From contig NZ_CP015110.1 of the NCBI RefSeq assembly GCF_001612555.1, forward strand, positions 496,001 through 560,000: DNA of 64,000 nt, in the 5' to 3' direction. Below, one piece after another: positions 46,384 to 54,547 of this stretch. A program made the translations under genes and the position numbers. The notes under the pieces were generated by a model that was not told the DNA's origin, made no database searches, and worked only from the letters and a program-made list of their open reading frames with translations. The stretch comes from Acinetobacter sp. TGL-Y2 (GTDB taxonomy: Bacteria; Pseudomonadota; Gammaproteobacteria; Pseudomonadales; Moraxellaceae). The stretch's first letter is position 1. Each line of letters starts with the position of its first letter.

Positions 46384-47497
46384 AACTAATAATTTCCAAG
46401 TTTTTTATTTGTTCAAAAAGGAGAGGGTCAACGCTATCTTTTGCTGTTTCTATCACTAAAAAGACACGATCAAATTGTTGATGATTTACGTTATATGCAT
46501 AGTTGTTAATATTGAGGCCATAATTGTCTTTAAATAAACAAATACTTTCAATGGCATGCCCTTGCATAATCGGAGAGCGGGTGGTCGAGCTAAAATAGAC
46601 GTCAACCCCTTGTTGCTCTAATTGTTCCGCTATCAGAAAAGGAATCCAACTGAACTCACCTGAACCTAAGACTAAAACTTTTTCATGGGCTTGAATCGGA
46701 TCAATCAGCGACCAAGGCAAGCAGTTTAGAAAAGTGGGTTCGCGCCCCCAGTCATTCGGTGCAATAATTTTTTGGCTTTGTTGCAAAGTGGAGCTGACAT
46801 CTGGCATGTGAACCGAAATATTTTTATTGTTTTCTTGCCATTGCCAGTGACCTTGCAACAATGAAACGACTTCAACAGGTATACCTAAATCATCAGTGAC
46901 CAAATGCTGTTCAGACCAGTCCACCAAGCTGACTAAAATAATCCGTTCAACCTGTTCCAGCCCTGATTTTTTAAGGCTGAGAATTAAATTTCTAAAGGTT
47001 TTTCCTGTCGAAATTTCATCATCCACTAAAATAAGTGTTTTTGAATTAAGCAAATGTTGATGTTTGCTTGCATCATGACTGGATAAGATAAATTGATCTT
47101 GTGCGTGACTATGTTCTTCTAAGAACAAGCCCAATACCGGTAAATCTTCAACGGGATGCCGCGTCGTGGTTAAAAAAATGGCATTTTCCTGAAAATCTTT
47201 TTTCAGTTCGCGATATACCCCAGCACCTAAACCAACTGCAGTTTCGGCCATACCCATCACACTGATCGGATAGGGAAGATCCTTGGGAATAAGTGCAGTA
47301 AGGTCTTGATAGCTTTTTTGCATGACTGAAGGTGCAACAGGAATATGTTTACCTAAGACTTTAGAAACAAATAAAAAAGCGCGTTTAGGATTAATTCTCT
47401 CAGCAAAGCTGAGTAAGTCATCCAATGTCCACTCTGGATGGTGACGATTTACAGTGACGCTAATACGGCCACGACTTAAATCAGTATGTTTAATCAA
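46373..47497 (-). CDS. Phosphoribosyltransferase with TRSP domain
   Basis: Protein of 374 residues. The N-terminal half is a PRTase_2-type domain with the PRPP loop LILVDDEISTGKTFRNLI near 156-173 and MGMAETAVGLGAGVYREL near 80-97. The C-terminal half has the TRSP motif (STTRSPIMQ) preceded by LVLGSGEFSWIPFLIAEQLE. PRTase-TRSP fusions are a known component of ter-linked gene sets. Its ATG overlaps the ATP-grasp stop by four bases. Substrate unknown; a base or nucleoside-like precursor is inferred. Confidence 0.8.
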   Translation of the reverse strand: MIKHTDLSRGRISVTVNRHHPEWTLDDLLSFAERINPKRAFLFVSKVLGKHIPVAPSVMQKSYQDLTALIPKDLPYPISVMGMAETAVGLGAGVYRELKKDFQENAIFLTTTRHPVEDLPVLGLFLEEHSHAQDQFILSSHDASKHQHLLNSKTLILVDDEISTGKTFRNLILSLKKSGLEQVERIILVSLVDWSEQHLVTDDLGIPVEVVSLLQGHWQWQENNKNISVHMPDVSSTLQQSQKIIAPNDWGREPTFLNCLPWSLIDPIQAHEKVLVLGSGEFSWIPFLIAEQLEQQGVDVYFSSTTRSPIMQGHAIESICLFKDNYGLNINNYAYNVNHQQFDRVFLVIETAKDSVDPLLFEQIKNLEIISYEC

Positions 47498-48510
47498 TGT
47501 GAAGAATCCATTTTTATGCTTTGTATAGTGGTCAGTACTTGAATAATATTCGTCGGGTTGGGTTGTTCTAAATTCAATGATAATTTTTCAGCAATCAATT
47601 CGGCAATCAGATTAATGCCCGTGTGCTGTGTATAAGCAAAACCACCTGCGGGGCGTGGATTAATTTCTAAAATGTGCCAAACCCCTTGATCATCTTGCTT
47701 GAATTGAATATTGATCAGTCCATCACATTGGAAATGTTCGACTAAAATTTCACAGATGGGATGACAAGGATGCTCGAGATAGCATTCTTGATAAAACTGA
47801 AATTTAATTCGAGTCACCAATGCTAAAATTTTACCCTTACTACACGCAATATCTACAGAACACTCTTGCCCTTGTAGAAAAGGCATAATCAGATACTCAA
47901 TAGGCGGCTCTAATTGCGCATACGCGTCTATAAACTGTTGGGTATTACATACAGTAGCGGTTTGAAACTTTTGAAAATATGAAACGTCATCGCGCAATTG
48001 TACAAAACCCTCACCGTATACGCCGTAAACAGGTTTTGCGCAGATCGCACTATATTGATTCTGGTATTGATGAATGCTTTGTTTTAATTCATTAACCTGA
48101 GTGACTTTTAACGCGGGAATGTTGGGTAAATTTAAGGATTCACAAATCTGTCCAAATAAAAATTTATTATTTATATTGTCATGTGAGTCTGCATTCATCG
48201 CACCAGTCACGATCTGAATGTGATGACGCCTAAAGTCTTCACGGCATTGTTCAATAAAGTGACTGTGCTTACCACAGAAAAGAAGGTCAATAGAATGTGC
48301 TTGGCACTGCTCTAATAACCATTGTGCACTATCTTCAACTCGAGGTTGTTCAAAAAAATGGTCAGCGCATATTTTCAGTTCAGGGCGCTGTTGGCTGTGA
48401 GAGCAAAAAATGGTCAGACATGGAGATAAATTTGAGTTTTTTAGTAATTGAATAATATCGTTTTGACAAGAATAACTTTCAGCAATCCAAATATTGTAGT
48501 TCGATTTCAC
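47494..48510 (-). CDS. ATP-grasp ligase of the ter locus
   Basis: ATP-grasp family enzyme of 338 residues, first gene of the leftward operon. Visible are the lysine strand SAICAKPVYGVYGEGFVQL near 152-170, YLIMPFLQGQECSVDIAC near 210-227, and the metal-binding end HILEINPRPAGGFAYTQHTG near 287-306. It would join a carboxylate to an amine or thiol with ATP. Together with the PRTases, HAD phosphatase and lyase it fits the predicted biosynthetic module of ter loci. It is divergent from terA across 268 AT-rich bases that must carry both promoters. Confidence 0.82.
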   Translation of the reverse strand: MKSNYNIWIAESYSCQNDIIQLLKNSNLSPCLTIFCSHSQQRPELKICADHFFEQPRVEDSAQWLLEQCQAHSIDLLFCGKHSHFIEQCREDFRRHHIQIVTGAMNADSHDNINNKFLFGQICESLNLPNIPALKVTQVNELKQSIHQYQNQYSAICAKPVYGVYGEGFVQLRDDVSYFQKFQTATVCNTQQFIDAYAQLEPPIEYLIMPFLQGQECSVDIACSKGKILALVTRIKFQFYQECYLEHPCHPICEILVEHFQCDGLINIQFKQDDQGVWHILEINPRPAGGFAYTQHTGINLIAELIAEKLSLNLEQPNPTNIIQVLTTIQSIKMDSSH

Positions 48511-48778
48511 AGTGAATTTAATCTCTAATTTCTTTATTAAAAGTGATGAATTTATACAACCATTCTACACACCAAGCGTTAATTTTTATGTTATAAATTA
48601 GATAATTTTTAAAAAACAGCATATTCAAAGCGTTTAATAAAACACGGGTGATCGCTGTGTAGCTTAAGGAACGAGCTTAAAACAGGCGAGCATTAAACAA
48701 GTCATTTTAATCGTTTAAGTATTTATATATTCACGTGTTTAGTTTTCTTTGGATATTATAAAATTTTAAGAGGATCGT

Positions 48779-50029
48779 ATGGAACTGATTGCAGGTGGGA
48801 ACATTGCTTTGGCGTCTGAAGAGGTGGAAATCTTCATAAAAACCAGCATTCCTCATCAGATAGAAGTTGATTGCACTGCCTATCTTCTGGCAGAAAGTAC
48901 GCAAAAAGTGCGCGGCGATCAGGACATGATTTTCTATGGGCAAACTCATACCCACAATCAAAGTGTAGTGCTCACACAGTCTGATTCAAATGATCCCTAT
49001 TTGACTAAATTTAAGATCAATACGGCGCGTATAGATCCACAAATTCAAAAAGTCATGTTGTGTGCAACCATCAGTGAACCGCATAATTTTAGTCGCATTT
49101 CTCCTCTTCAGATTGAGCTTATATCGGGTAATCAAAGCATTGCGAACGCATTGATTCAGACGCAGTCTAAAACAGAAAAAGCATTAATTTTGGCAGAAGT
49201 GTATAAGCATAATGACAAATGGAAGTTTAGATTTATCGATCAAGGCTTTAATGGTGGACTCAAACCTTTAGCAGAGAATTTTGGGGTGGTCATTGAGCAA
49301 AATACATCGAATACTTCACCAACACCAACACCAACACCAACACCAACACCAACACCAACACCAACACCAACACCAACACCAACACCAACACCAACACCAA
49401 CACCGAAACAGTCAAATATCAATTTATCCAAAATCAAATTAGATAAGAATAATTCGACTATTAATCTAAGTAAGAAAGGCACAGCTTTCGGCAAGATTTC
49501 AGTCAATCTAAACTGGAATAAATCGGCACCTAAATCACAGTCATTTTTTCAAAAACTCACCCGTTCCAATTCAATCGATCTCGATTTGGGAGCAATGGTT
49601 CAACTCAAAGATGGGCGGATTGATTTGATTCAACCTTTGGGCAACAGATTCGGAGATTTTGAACGACCACCTTATATGAAATTAGATGCAGATGACCGTA
49701 CAGGTGCATCAGTGAACGGAGAAAACTTACATATCAATGGCCGTCACTGGGAGCAAATTGATCGTATTGTAATTTATACCTATATTTATGAAGGTGCAGC
49801 AGAGTGGGCTGCGACAGATGGTGTAGTGACGATTCGAATTCCTGATCAACCTGAAATCGAAGTGCGTCTCACGGAAGGCAATCATCTCAATACCTGTGCC
49901 ATTATCGAGCTCAAAAATATAAATGGTACGATTCAAGCCAATCGCGAAGTACGCTATTTTGAAGGTCAGAAAAACTTAGATGATTTTTATGGTTTTGGTT
50001 TTCGCTGGACCAAAGGTTCAAAAAATTGA
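48779..50029 (+). CDS. terA: TerA-type protein, two TerD-like domains with a (TP)n linker
   Basis: Tellurite-resistance/stress protein of 416 residues. The N-terminal TerD-like domain (1-175, VDCTAYLLAES, KFRFIDQGFNGGLKPLAENFG) lacks the acidic [13 protein letters not shown] calcium loop of true TerD. A linker of 14 Thr-Pro pairs follows. The C-terminal domain (about 215-416) matches the end of TerA: SINLSKKGTAFGKISVNLNW-like segment, VTIRIPDQPEIEVRLTEG, REVRYFEGQKNLDDFYGFGF. TerD-family proteins are cytosolic and membrane-associated in stress responses to tellurite, colicins and phage. AAGAGGA precedes the ATG. Confidence 0.85.
   Translation: MELIAGGNIALASEEVEIFIKTSIPHQIEVDCTAYLLAESTQKVRGDQDMIFYGQTHTHNQSVVLTQSDSNDPYLTKFKINTARIDPQIQKVMLCATISEPHNFSRISPLQIELISGNQSIANALIQTQSKTEKALILAEVYKHNDKWKFRFIDQGFNGGLKPLAENFGVVIEQNTSNTSPTPTPTPTPTPTPTPTPTPTPTPTPTPTPKQSNINLSKIKLDKNNSTINLSKKGTAFGKISVNLNWNKSAPKSQSFFQKLTRSNSIDLDLGAMVQLKDGRIDLIQPLGNRFGDFERPPYMKLDADDRTGASVNGENLHINGRHWEQIDRIVIYTYIYEGAAEWAATDGVVTIRIPDQPEIEVRLTEGNHLNTCAIIELKNINGTIQANREVRYFEGQKNLDDFYGFGFRWTKGSKN
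49322..49405 (+). repeat. Hexanucleotide tandem repeat (ACACCA)14 inside terA
   Basis: Fourteen uninterrupted units of ACACCA encode Thr-Pro; only the last differs (CCG in place of CCA). The unit is six bases, so changes in copy number alter linker length without shifting frame. Confidence 0.95.
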
Positions 50030-50103
50030 TGATTTGAATCTAAATGATTCAAACCTAAATGATATTAACAACCATGTATTTAAAAAAACTGAGTTTAACA
50101 GGC

Positions 50104-50119
50104 TAGCCTTTAAAGGCTA
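50104..50119. repeat. Perfect 16-bp palindrome between terA and terD
   Basis: TAGCCTTTAAAGGCTA is its own reverse complement. A second TTTAAAGGCTAA copy follows 16 bases on, and a shorter AAAGGCT later. It lies about 75 bases before the terD start and could be an operator. Confidence 0.5.
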
Positions 50120-50192
50120 AGTATTTAAAGGCTAAACAGTCAAAAGGCTCCACAGTGTAAACCAAGCTATTTTATTCAACAGAGGAAAAACC

Positions 50193-50768
50193 ATGGCAAT
50201 TTCATTAAGTAAAGGTGGTAATTTATCTTTGAGCAAAACTGACCCATCCCTGAATCAGGTCTTGATTGGTTTAGGTTGGGACACTCGTGCAACCGATGGC
50301 GCAGACTTTGACTTAGATGCCTCTGCATTTCTATTGGGCGCAAATGATAAAGTTCGCGGAGAAACGGATTTTATTTTTTATAACCAAACTCGTTCCCCAG
50401 AAGGTTCAGTAGAACATATGGGTGATAACCGTACGGGTGAAGGGGATGGTGATGATGAAACAGTTAAAATTGATCTGGCAAAAGTACCTGCTGAAATTCA
50501 AAAAATTGCGATTACAGTGACGATTCACGATGCTATCAGTCGTAAACAAAATTTTGGTCAAGTCCAAAATGCTTTCATCCGTGTTGTTAATAATCAGACA
50601 CAGGTTGAATTGGTACGTTTTGACTTAAATGAAGATTATTCAACTGAAACAGCCATGATTTTTGGCGAATTGTATCGTCATAACAATGAATGGAAATTTA
50701 GAGCTGTGGGTCAAGGCTATAACGGTGGATTAAGTGCGATGTGTCAGCAATACGGCATCAATATTTAA
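50193..50768 (+). CDS. terD: TerD family protein 1
   Basis: Canonical single-domain TerD protein of 191 residues. It has the opening [35 protein letters not shown], the acidic calcium-binding loop [13 protein letters not shown] near 77-89, and the end [20 protein letters not shown]. TerD binds Ca2+ tightly and takes part in membrane-linked stress responses. An AGAGGA site precedes the ATG. It stands 163 bases behind terA and 320 bases before a close paralogue, so it may have its own promoter. Whether it is TerD or TerE by ancestry cannot be settled here. Confidence 0.92.
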   Translation: MAISLSKGGNLSLSKTDPSLNQVLIGLGWDTRATDGADFDLDASAFLLGANDKVRGETDFIFYNQTRSPEGSVEHMGDNRTGEGDGDDETVKIDLAKVPAEIQKIAITVTIHDAISRKQNFGQVQNAFIRVVNNQTQVELVRFDLNEDYSTETAMIFGELYRHNNEWKFRAVGQGYNGGLSAMCQQYGINI

Positions 50769-51088
50769 AGCATAATTTAATCATAACAGCAGGTGAACTT
50801 GTGCTGCGTAAGGTCGAAAAGCTGAATCAATCACGACCCAAAACTGATGAAGAAGCGAACAAATCGCGCAACATACAGTTGAAAAAGCCAATTTCGATCT
50901 TATATAGATATAGATAAAGACAAGTACAGTTTGGCATGTGGATGACTGATCGCTTGGATTTCATATGCAATGCCTCACGATCATGTCAGTTTGATGATAG
51001 CGCTGCGAATGCTCATAGATTTAATTTTTACAGCAATAAGCAATAATTTTTAATTTTTATAAATCAAAGTGTATAAGGAAACAAAGAA
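50769..51088. other. Gap between the two terD paralogues
   Basis: 320 bases. A 38-codon frame runs from GTG at 50801 to TAA at 50917, with AGGTGA in front and a basic product (KLNQSRPKTDEEANKSRN). It may be a small gene or chance. The rest is AT-rich, and the ribosome site of the second terD (AAGGAAAC) is at the right edge. No terminator hairpin seen. Confidence 0.4.
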
Positions 51089-51667
51089 ATGGCGATTAAT
51101 TTATCAAAAGGCGGAAACATTAACCTGTCTAAAACAGCCCCAACCATGAACAAAGTCGATTTAGGTTTAGGGTGGAATCCACGGGCTACGGATGGTAAAG
51201 CATTCGATTTGGATGCCGTTGCATTTTTAACGGGTGAAGATGGCAAAGTGCGTTTAGATGGTGAGTTTATTTTCTTTAACCAGAAAGTTTCACCTTGTGG
51301 TTCAGTGACTCATAATGGTGATAACCGTACTGGCGATGGCGATGGCGATGATGAAACCATTTCAGTAGATTTGTCTAAAGTTCCTCAAGAAGTGGCTAAA
51401 ATTGTATTTGCTGTGACCATTCATGAAGGTCAGCAAAATGGTCAAAACTTTGGTATGGTCGATCGAGCGTATATCCGTGTGATTAACCAAGATGCCAATG
51501 CTGAAGAATTGGCGCGTTTTGATTTGTCTGAAGATGGTAGTACTGAAGTCGCAATGATTTTTGGTGAGTTGTATCGTCACAATGGCGAATGGAAATTCAA
51601 AGCGGTCGGTCAAGGTTTCAATGGCGGATTAGGTGCTTTAGCCGCAAGTTATGGTGTTGCTGTTTAA
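51089..51667 (+). CDS. terD: TerD family protein 2
   Basis: Second canonical TerD domain protein, 192 residues, closely similar to paralogue 1. It has [35 protein letters not shown], the complete acidic loop [13 protein letters not shown] near 77-89, and the end [20 protein letters not shown]. The pair most likely corresponds to terD and terE. The ribosome site is AAGGAAAC. The TerD-vWA gene follows after about 115 bases. Confidence 0.92.
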   Translation: MAINLSKGGNINLSKTAPTMNKVDLGLGWNPRATDGKAFDLDAVAFLTGEDGKVRLDGEFIFFNQKVSPCGSVTHNGDNRTGDGDGDDETISVDLSKVPQEVAKIVFAVTIHEGQQNGQNFGMVDRAYIRVINQDANAEELARFDLSEDGSTEVAMIFGELYRHNGEWKFKAVGQGFNGGLGALAASYGVAV

Positions 51668-51783
51668 TCATAGTGGTCTAAATCATAAAAGTACTAAAAG
51701 ATGCGTCTTTTAGTACTTGAAAGCAATCAGAATCAAATGACTCTTCATCCGATTGTTTTCAAGTACTCTCATTGAGCATAATC

Positions 51784-53130
51784 ATGCAGCTTGTTTCTGG
51801 ACAAAAAATAGCACTCAATCAACTCATTCAAAATGATACAAAATTTGAACTGGTTGTTCAGTGGTGTGCTGATTTTGAGGTCGACATTTCAAGCTTTGGC
51901 TTGGGTCAACATGAGCGGCTTTATCACGATGATTATATGACTTTTTATAATCAACCTCAGACCCCTCAAGGTGAAATACAACTCAGCTTCGAGCAAAAAC
52001 ATTCATCTTCAAATCGTGCTATTTTTCATTTCGACTTAAGTCAAATTGATCCCAATCAAACGCCAAGATTTGTCATCTGCGCAACAGCTGCAGATGCACA
52101 TTCGACTATGCGCGACCTGCAAAGTTGCCAAATTGATTTGCAGTCATCAGCTCAGGTATTTGCAACGTATGCATTGAATACCTCAAGTTTGCTGCAAGAA
52201 AAAGCATTGATGCTGGTCGAGATTTATTTTAAGAATCATGCTTGGCGTATGGCAGCGATTGGTCAAGGTTTTAACGGTGGATTGCAAGCGCTGGTTGAAC
52301 ATTTTGGTGGAGATGTCGCAGAACCTGCTCCACCTTCATCTGTGATACCGCCCATTCAAGCAGCCAAGACAATCCCTTCTGTTTCAGCAGCAGGCACGTC
52401 AGGCGTCGATTTAAAGAAAAAAATAGTACTGGATAAAATTCAACAATCAGCACCGCATCTGATTGAGCTGACTAAAAAATCTTTGCTGAGTTTAGAAAAA
52501 AATAATCTGCTTAACGTTAAAGCAAGAGTGGCTTTGATTTTAGATTATTCAGGCTCCATGAATAAACAATACCAGAATGGCGATGTACAACGCATTTTGG
52601 ATCGGATTATGCCACTTGCAGTCAATTTCGATGATGACGGTTGTTTTGAGTGTTGGGCTTTTGCTGAAAAGGCGCTCAGACTGAGCGATGTGAGCTTAAA
52701 AAATTTAAATCATTATATTGAGACTGAAAGTGGCGGGCATAAATATTGGAAAGCGGGTGCACGTGTTAACAATGAGCCTGCTGTTCTAGAGCGTGTACTG
52801 ACCTATTTTACTCAAGAAAGTTGTTCAGATTTACCTGTCTATGTGGTGTTTATTTCAGACGGTGGTGTCTCCGAAGCACGAAAGATTAAAAAGATTTTGC
52901 AAGAAGCATCGGTACACCCGTTATTTTGGCAATTTGTCGGTGTGGGTGGAAAGAATTACGGTGTACTTGAAAAGTTAGATCATATGGACGGCAGGGTGGT
53001 CGATAACTGTAATTTTTTTGCAGTCGATCAGATTGATAGTCTATCCGAAGCTGAATTATATGACCTGTTACTGCAAGAATTTCCACAGTGGCTAAGTGCC
53101 GCTAAAGATAAAAATATCTTAAGAGGATAA
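51784..53130 (+). CDS. terF: TerF-like protein: TerD-type domain plus vWA domain
   Basis: Protein of 448 residues. I use the ATG at 51784; the upstream TTG in the same frame overlaps the likely ribosome site TTGAG. Residues 1-175 form a TerD-like domain without the acidic calcium loop, ending [21 protein letters not shown] Pro/Ala/Ser linker leads to a vWA domain with a MIDAS site (DYSGSMNK, D254, S256, S258) and VYVVFISDGGVSEARK near 355-370. This matches TerF-type proteins of ter clusters. vWA domains bind metal and partner proteins, so it may assemble the TerD proteins. Confidence 0.85.
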   Translation: MQLVSGQKIALNQLIQNDTKFELVVQWCADFEVDISSFGLGQHERLYHDDYMTFYNQPQTPQGEIQLSFEQKHSSSNRAIFHFDLSQIDPNQTPRFVICATAADAHSTMRDLQSCQIDLQSSAQVFATYALNTSSLLQEKALMLVEIYFKNHAWRMAAIGQGFNGGLQALVEHFGGDVAEPAPPSSVIPPIQAAKTIPSVSAAGTSGVDLKKKIVLDKIQQSAPHLIELTKKSLLSLEKNNLLNVKARVALILDYSGSMNKQYQNGDVQRILDRIMPLAVNFDDDGCFECWAFAEKALRLSDVSLKNLNHYIETESGGHKYWKAGARVNNEPAVLERVLTYFTQESCSDLPVYVVFISDGGVSEARKIKKILQEASVHPLFWQFVGVGGKNYGVLEKLDHMDGRVVDNCNFFAVDQIDSLSEAELYDLLLQEFPQWLSAAKDKNILRG

Positions 53131-53139
53131 ATTGTAAAT

Positions 53140-53859
53140 ATGGCTGATTTTACACTGGTCGGTAGTCCAGAACCTTTTTTACATGTCAGCATGCAGCAAG
53201 GTGAAGCAATTTATTGTGAATCGAATGCGATGGTCATGTCTGAACAGAATCTTGAAGTCGGTGGTAAATTACGTGGCAGAATTTTTCAAGCCTTCATGCG
53301 TAAATTTACCTCGGGGGAATCTTTATTCCAACAGCAAATTAAAGCAGTCAAGGGGGCGGGAGAGTGTCTATTATCACCCAATTTGGATGGTGATATGCAG
53401 ATTCTTGAGGTGGGTCAACGACAGTATATTTTATCTGATGGCTCTTTCGTCGCTGCCACAGAACACACCATGATTAAAGCCAAAGTCCAAAGCAACATTG
53501 GCGGTGCATTGTTTGGGGGTACGGGAGGTTTTGTGGTCATGGAAACCAGTGGACAGGGCCAAGTGTGTATTTCAGGCAGTGGCACATTACTTGAACTCGA
53601 GATTACACCAGAGCAAGGCGAAGTCACCATTGATAACGGACATGTTGCGGCATGGGATGCATCCTTAAATTACAATATTGGCATGCCAAGTTCAGGCAGC
53701 GGCTTTGTAGGCAATATTATGAACAGCTTGACCAGTGGCGAAGGATTAGTCATTAAGTTTCGTGGGCAGGGTAAAGTTATTGTCTGTTCACGCAATCGCG
53801 CGAGTTATTTACAGTGGTTAGCGACAGCTTTAGGTCGTGGAAATTCAAATTCAAACTGA
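53140..53859 (+). CDS. AIM24/TIGR00266-family protein
   Basis: Protein of 239 residues of the AIM24 family (double-psi-like beta fold, TIGR00266). It has LHVSMQQGEAIYCESNAMVM near 14-33, the segment GGKLRGRIFQAFMRKFTSGE, and Gly-rich strands such as GGFVVMETSGQGQVCISGSG and VIKFRGQGKVIVCSRNR. Bacterial members often lie beside terD genes and are thought to associate with membranes or assemble into oligomers; no enzymatic activity is known. It starts nine bases behind the TerF-like gene with AGAGGA in front, so it is co-transcribed. Confidence 0.85.
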   Translation: MADFTLVGSPEPFLHVSMQQGEAIYCESNAMVMSEQNLEVGGKLRGRIFQAFMRKFTSGESLFQQQIKAVKGAGECLLSPNLDGDMQILEVGQRQYILSDGSFVAATEHTMIKAKVQSNIGGALFGGTGGFVVMETSGQGQVCISGSGTLLELEITPEQGEVTIDNGHVAAWDASLNYNIGMPSSGSGFVGNIMNSLTSGEGLVIKFRGQGKVIVCSRNRASYLQWLATALGRGNSNSN

Positions 53860-53871
53860 GGGAAATTAATA

Positions 53872-54453
53872 ATGGGCATTAGCTTAGTAAAAGGTCAAAA
53901 AATTTCTTTAGAGAAAAGTGATGGTTCATCTTTAACGAAAATATTTATTGGCGCAGGTTGGGATGTCGCAAAAAAAGGCGGCCTTTTTGGCATGTTTAGT
54001 GGGGGAGATTCGATCGATCTTGATAGCTCAGCCATTATGTTTGATGAGAACAACAAACCTTTAGACAGTATTTGGTTTGGTCAATTACAGAGTCGTGATG
54101 GCAGTATCAAACACTCTGGTGACAATCGTACTGGGGACGGTGATGGTGATGATGAGGTCATTCACGTAGACCTGACGCAAGTTCCGAGCCAAGTCAAATC
54201 AATTGTATTTACCATCAGCAGTTTCCGTGGTCAGACTTTTGAAAAAGTCGAAAATGCGTACTGCCGTGTGGTTGATACCACCACCAATATTGAAATTGCA
54301 AAGTACAATCTTTCAGCGCAAGGGAATTATACCGCTTTAATTATTGCGAAAGTTTATCGCCATAATGGTGCGTGGAAAATGTCAGCACTGGGTGAAACAT
54401 GTAACGGTAAAACTATTCAGGATATGGTTCCTTCTATTTTACCGATTTTATAA
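53872..54453 (+). CDS. terZ: TerZ-type TerD family protein
   Basis: Protein of 193 residues. It has the TerZ-style insertion KKGGLFGMFSGGDSIDLDSS after GAGWDVA and the intact acidic loop [13 protein letters not shown] near 84-96, followed by VIHVDLTQVPSQVKSIVFTI. In classical clusters terZ is first (terZABCDEF); here it is last. GAGGGA lies in front and the AIM24-type gene ends 12 bases upstream. It closes the rightward ter transcript; no clear terminator follows before the transposase remnant. Confidence 0.88.
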   Translation: MGISLVKGQKISLEKSDGSSLTKIFIGAGWDVAKKGGLFGMFSGGDSIDLDSSAIMFDENNKPLDSIWFGQLQSRDGSIKHSGDNRTGDGDGDDEVIHVDLTQVPSQVKSIVFTISSFRGQTFEKVENAYCRVVDTTTNIEIAKYNLSAQGNYTALIIAKVYRHNGAWKMSALGETCNGKTIQDMVPSILPIL

Positions 54454-54547
54454 AGTGGTTTAAGTTCGTTACAGTTGCTAGATGAAGGCAATAAAAAGGT
54501 TTATCTAGCTTTTGCTAAACGTACATCATAGATCTACTTTCATCAGT

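Noticed and set aside
49322..49405. Repeat array considered as a CRISPR-like structure
   Set aside because: Six-base units without spacers inside a coding frame; a microsatellite, not CRISPR.
49240..49506. Open frame on the minus strand opposite terA encoding Gly-Val repeats
   Set aside because: It is simply the complement of the Thr-Pro repeat; no ribosome site, and terA on the other strand is well supported.
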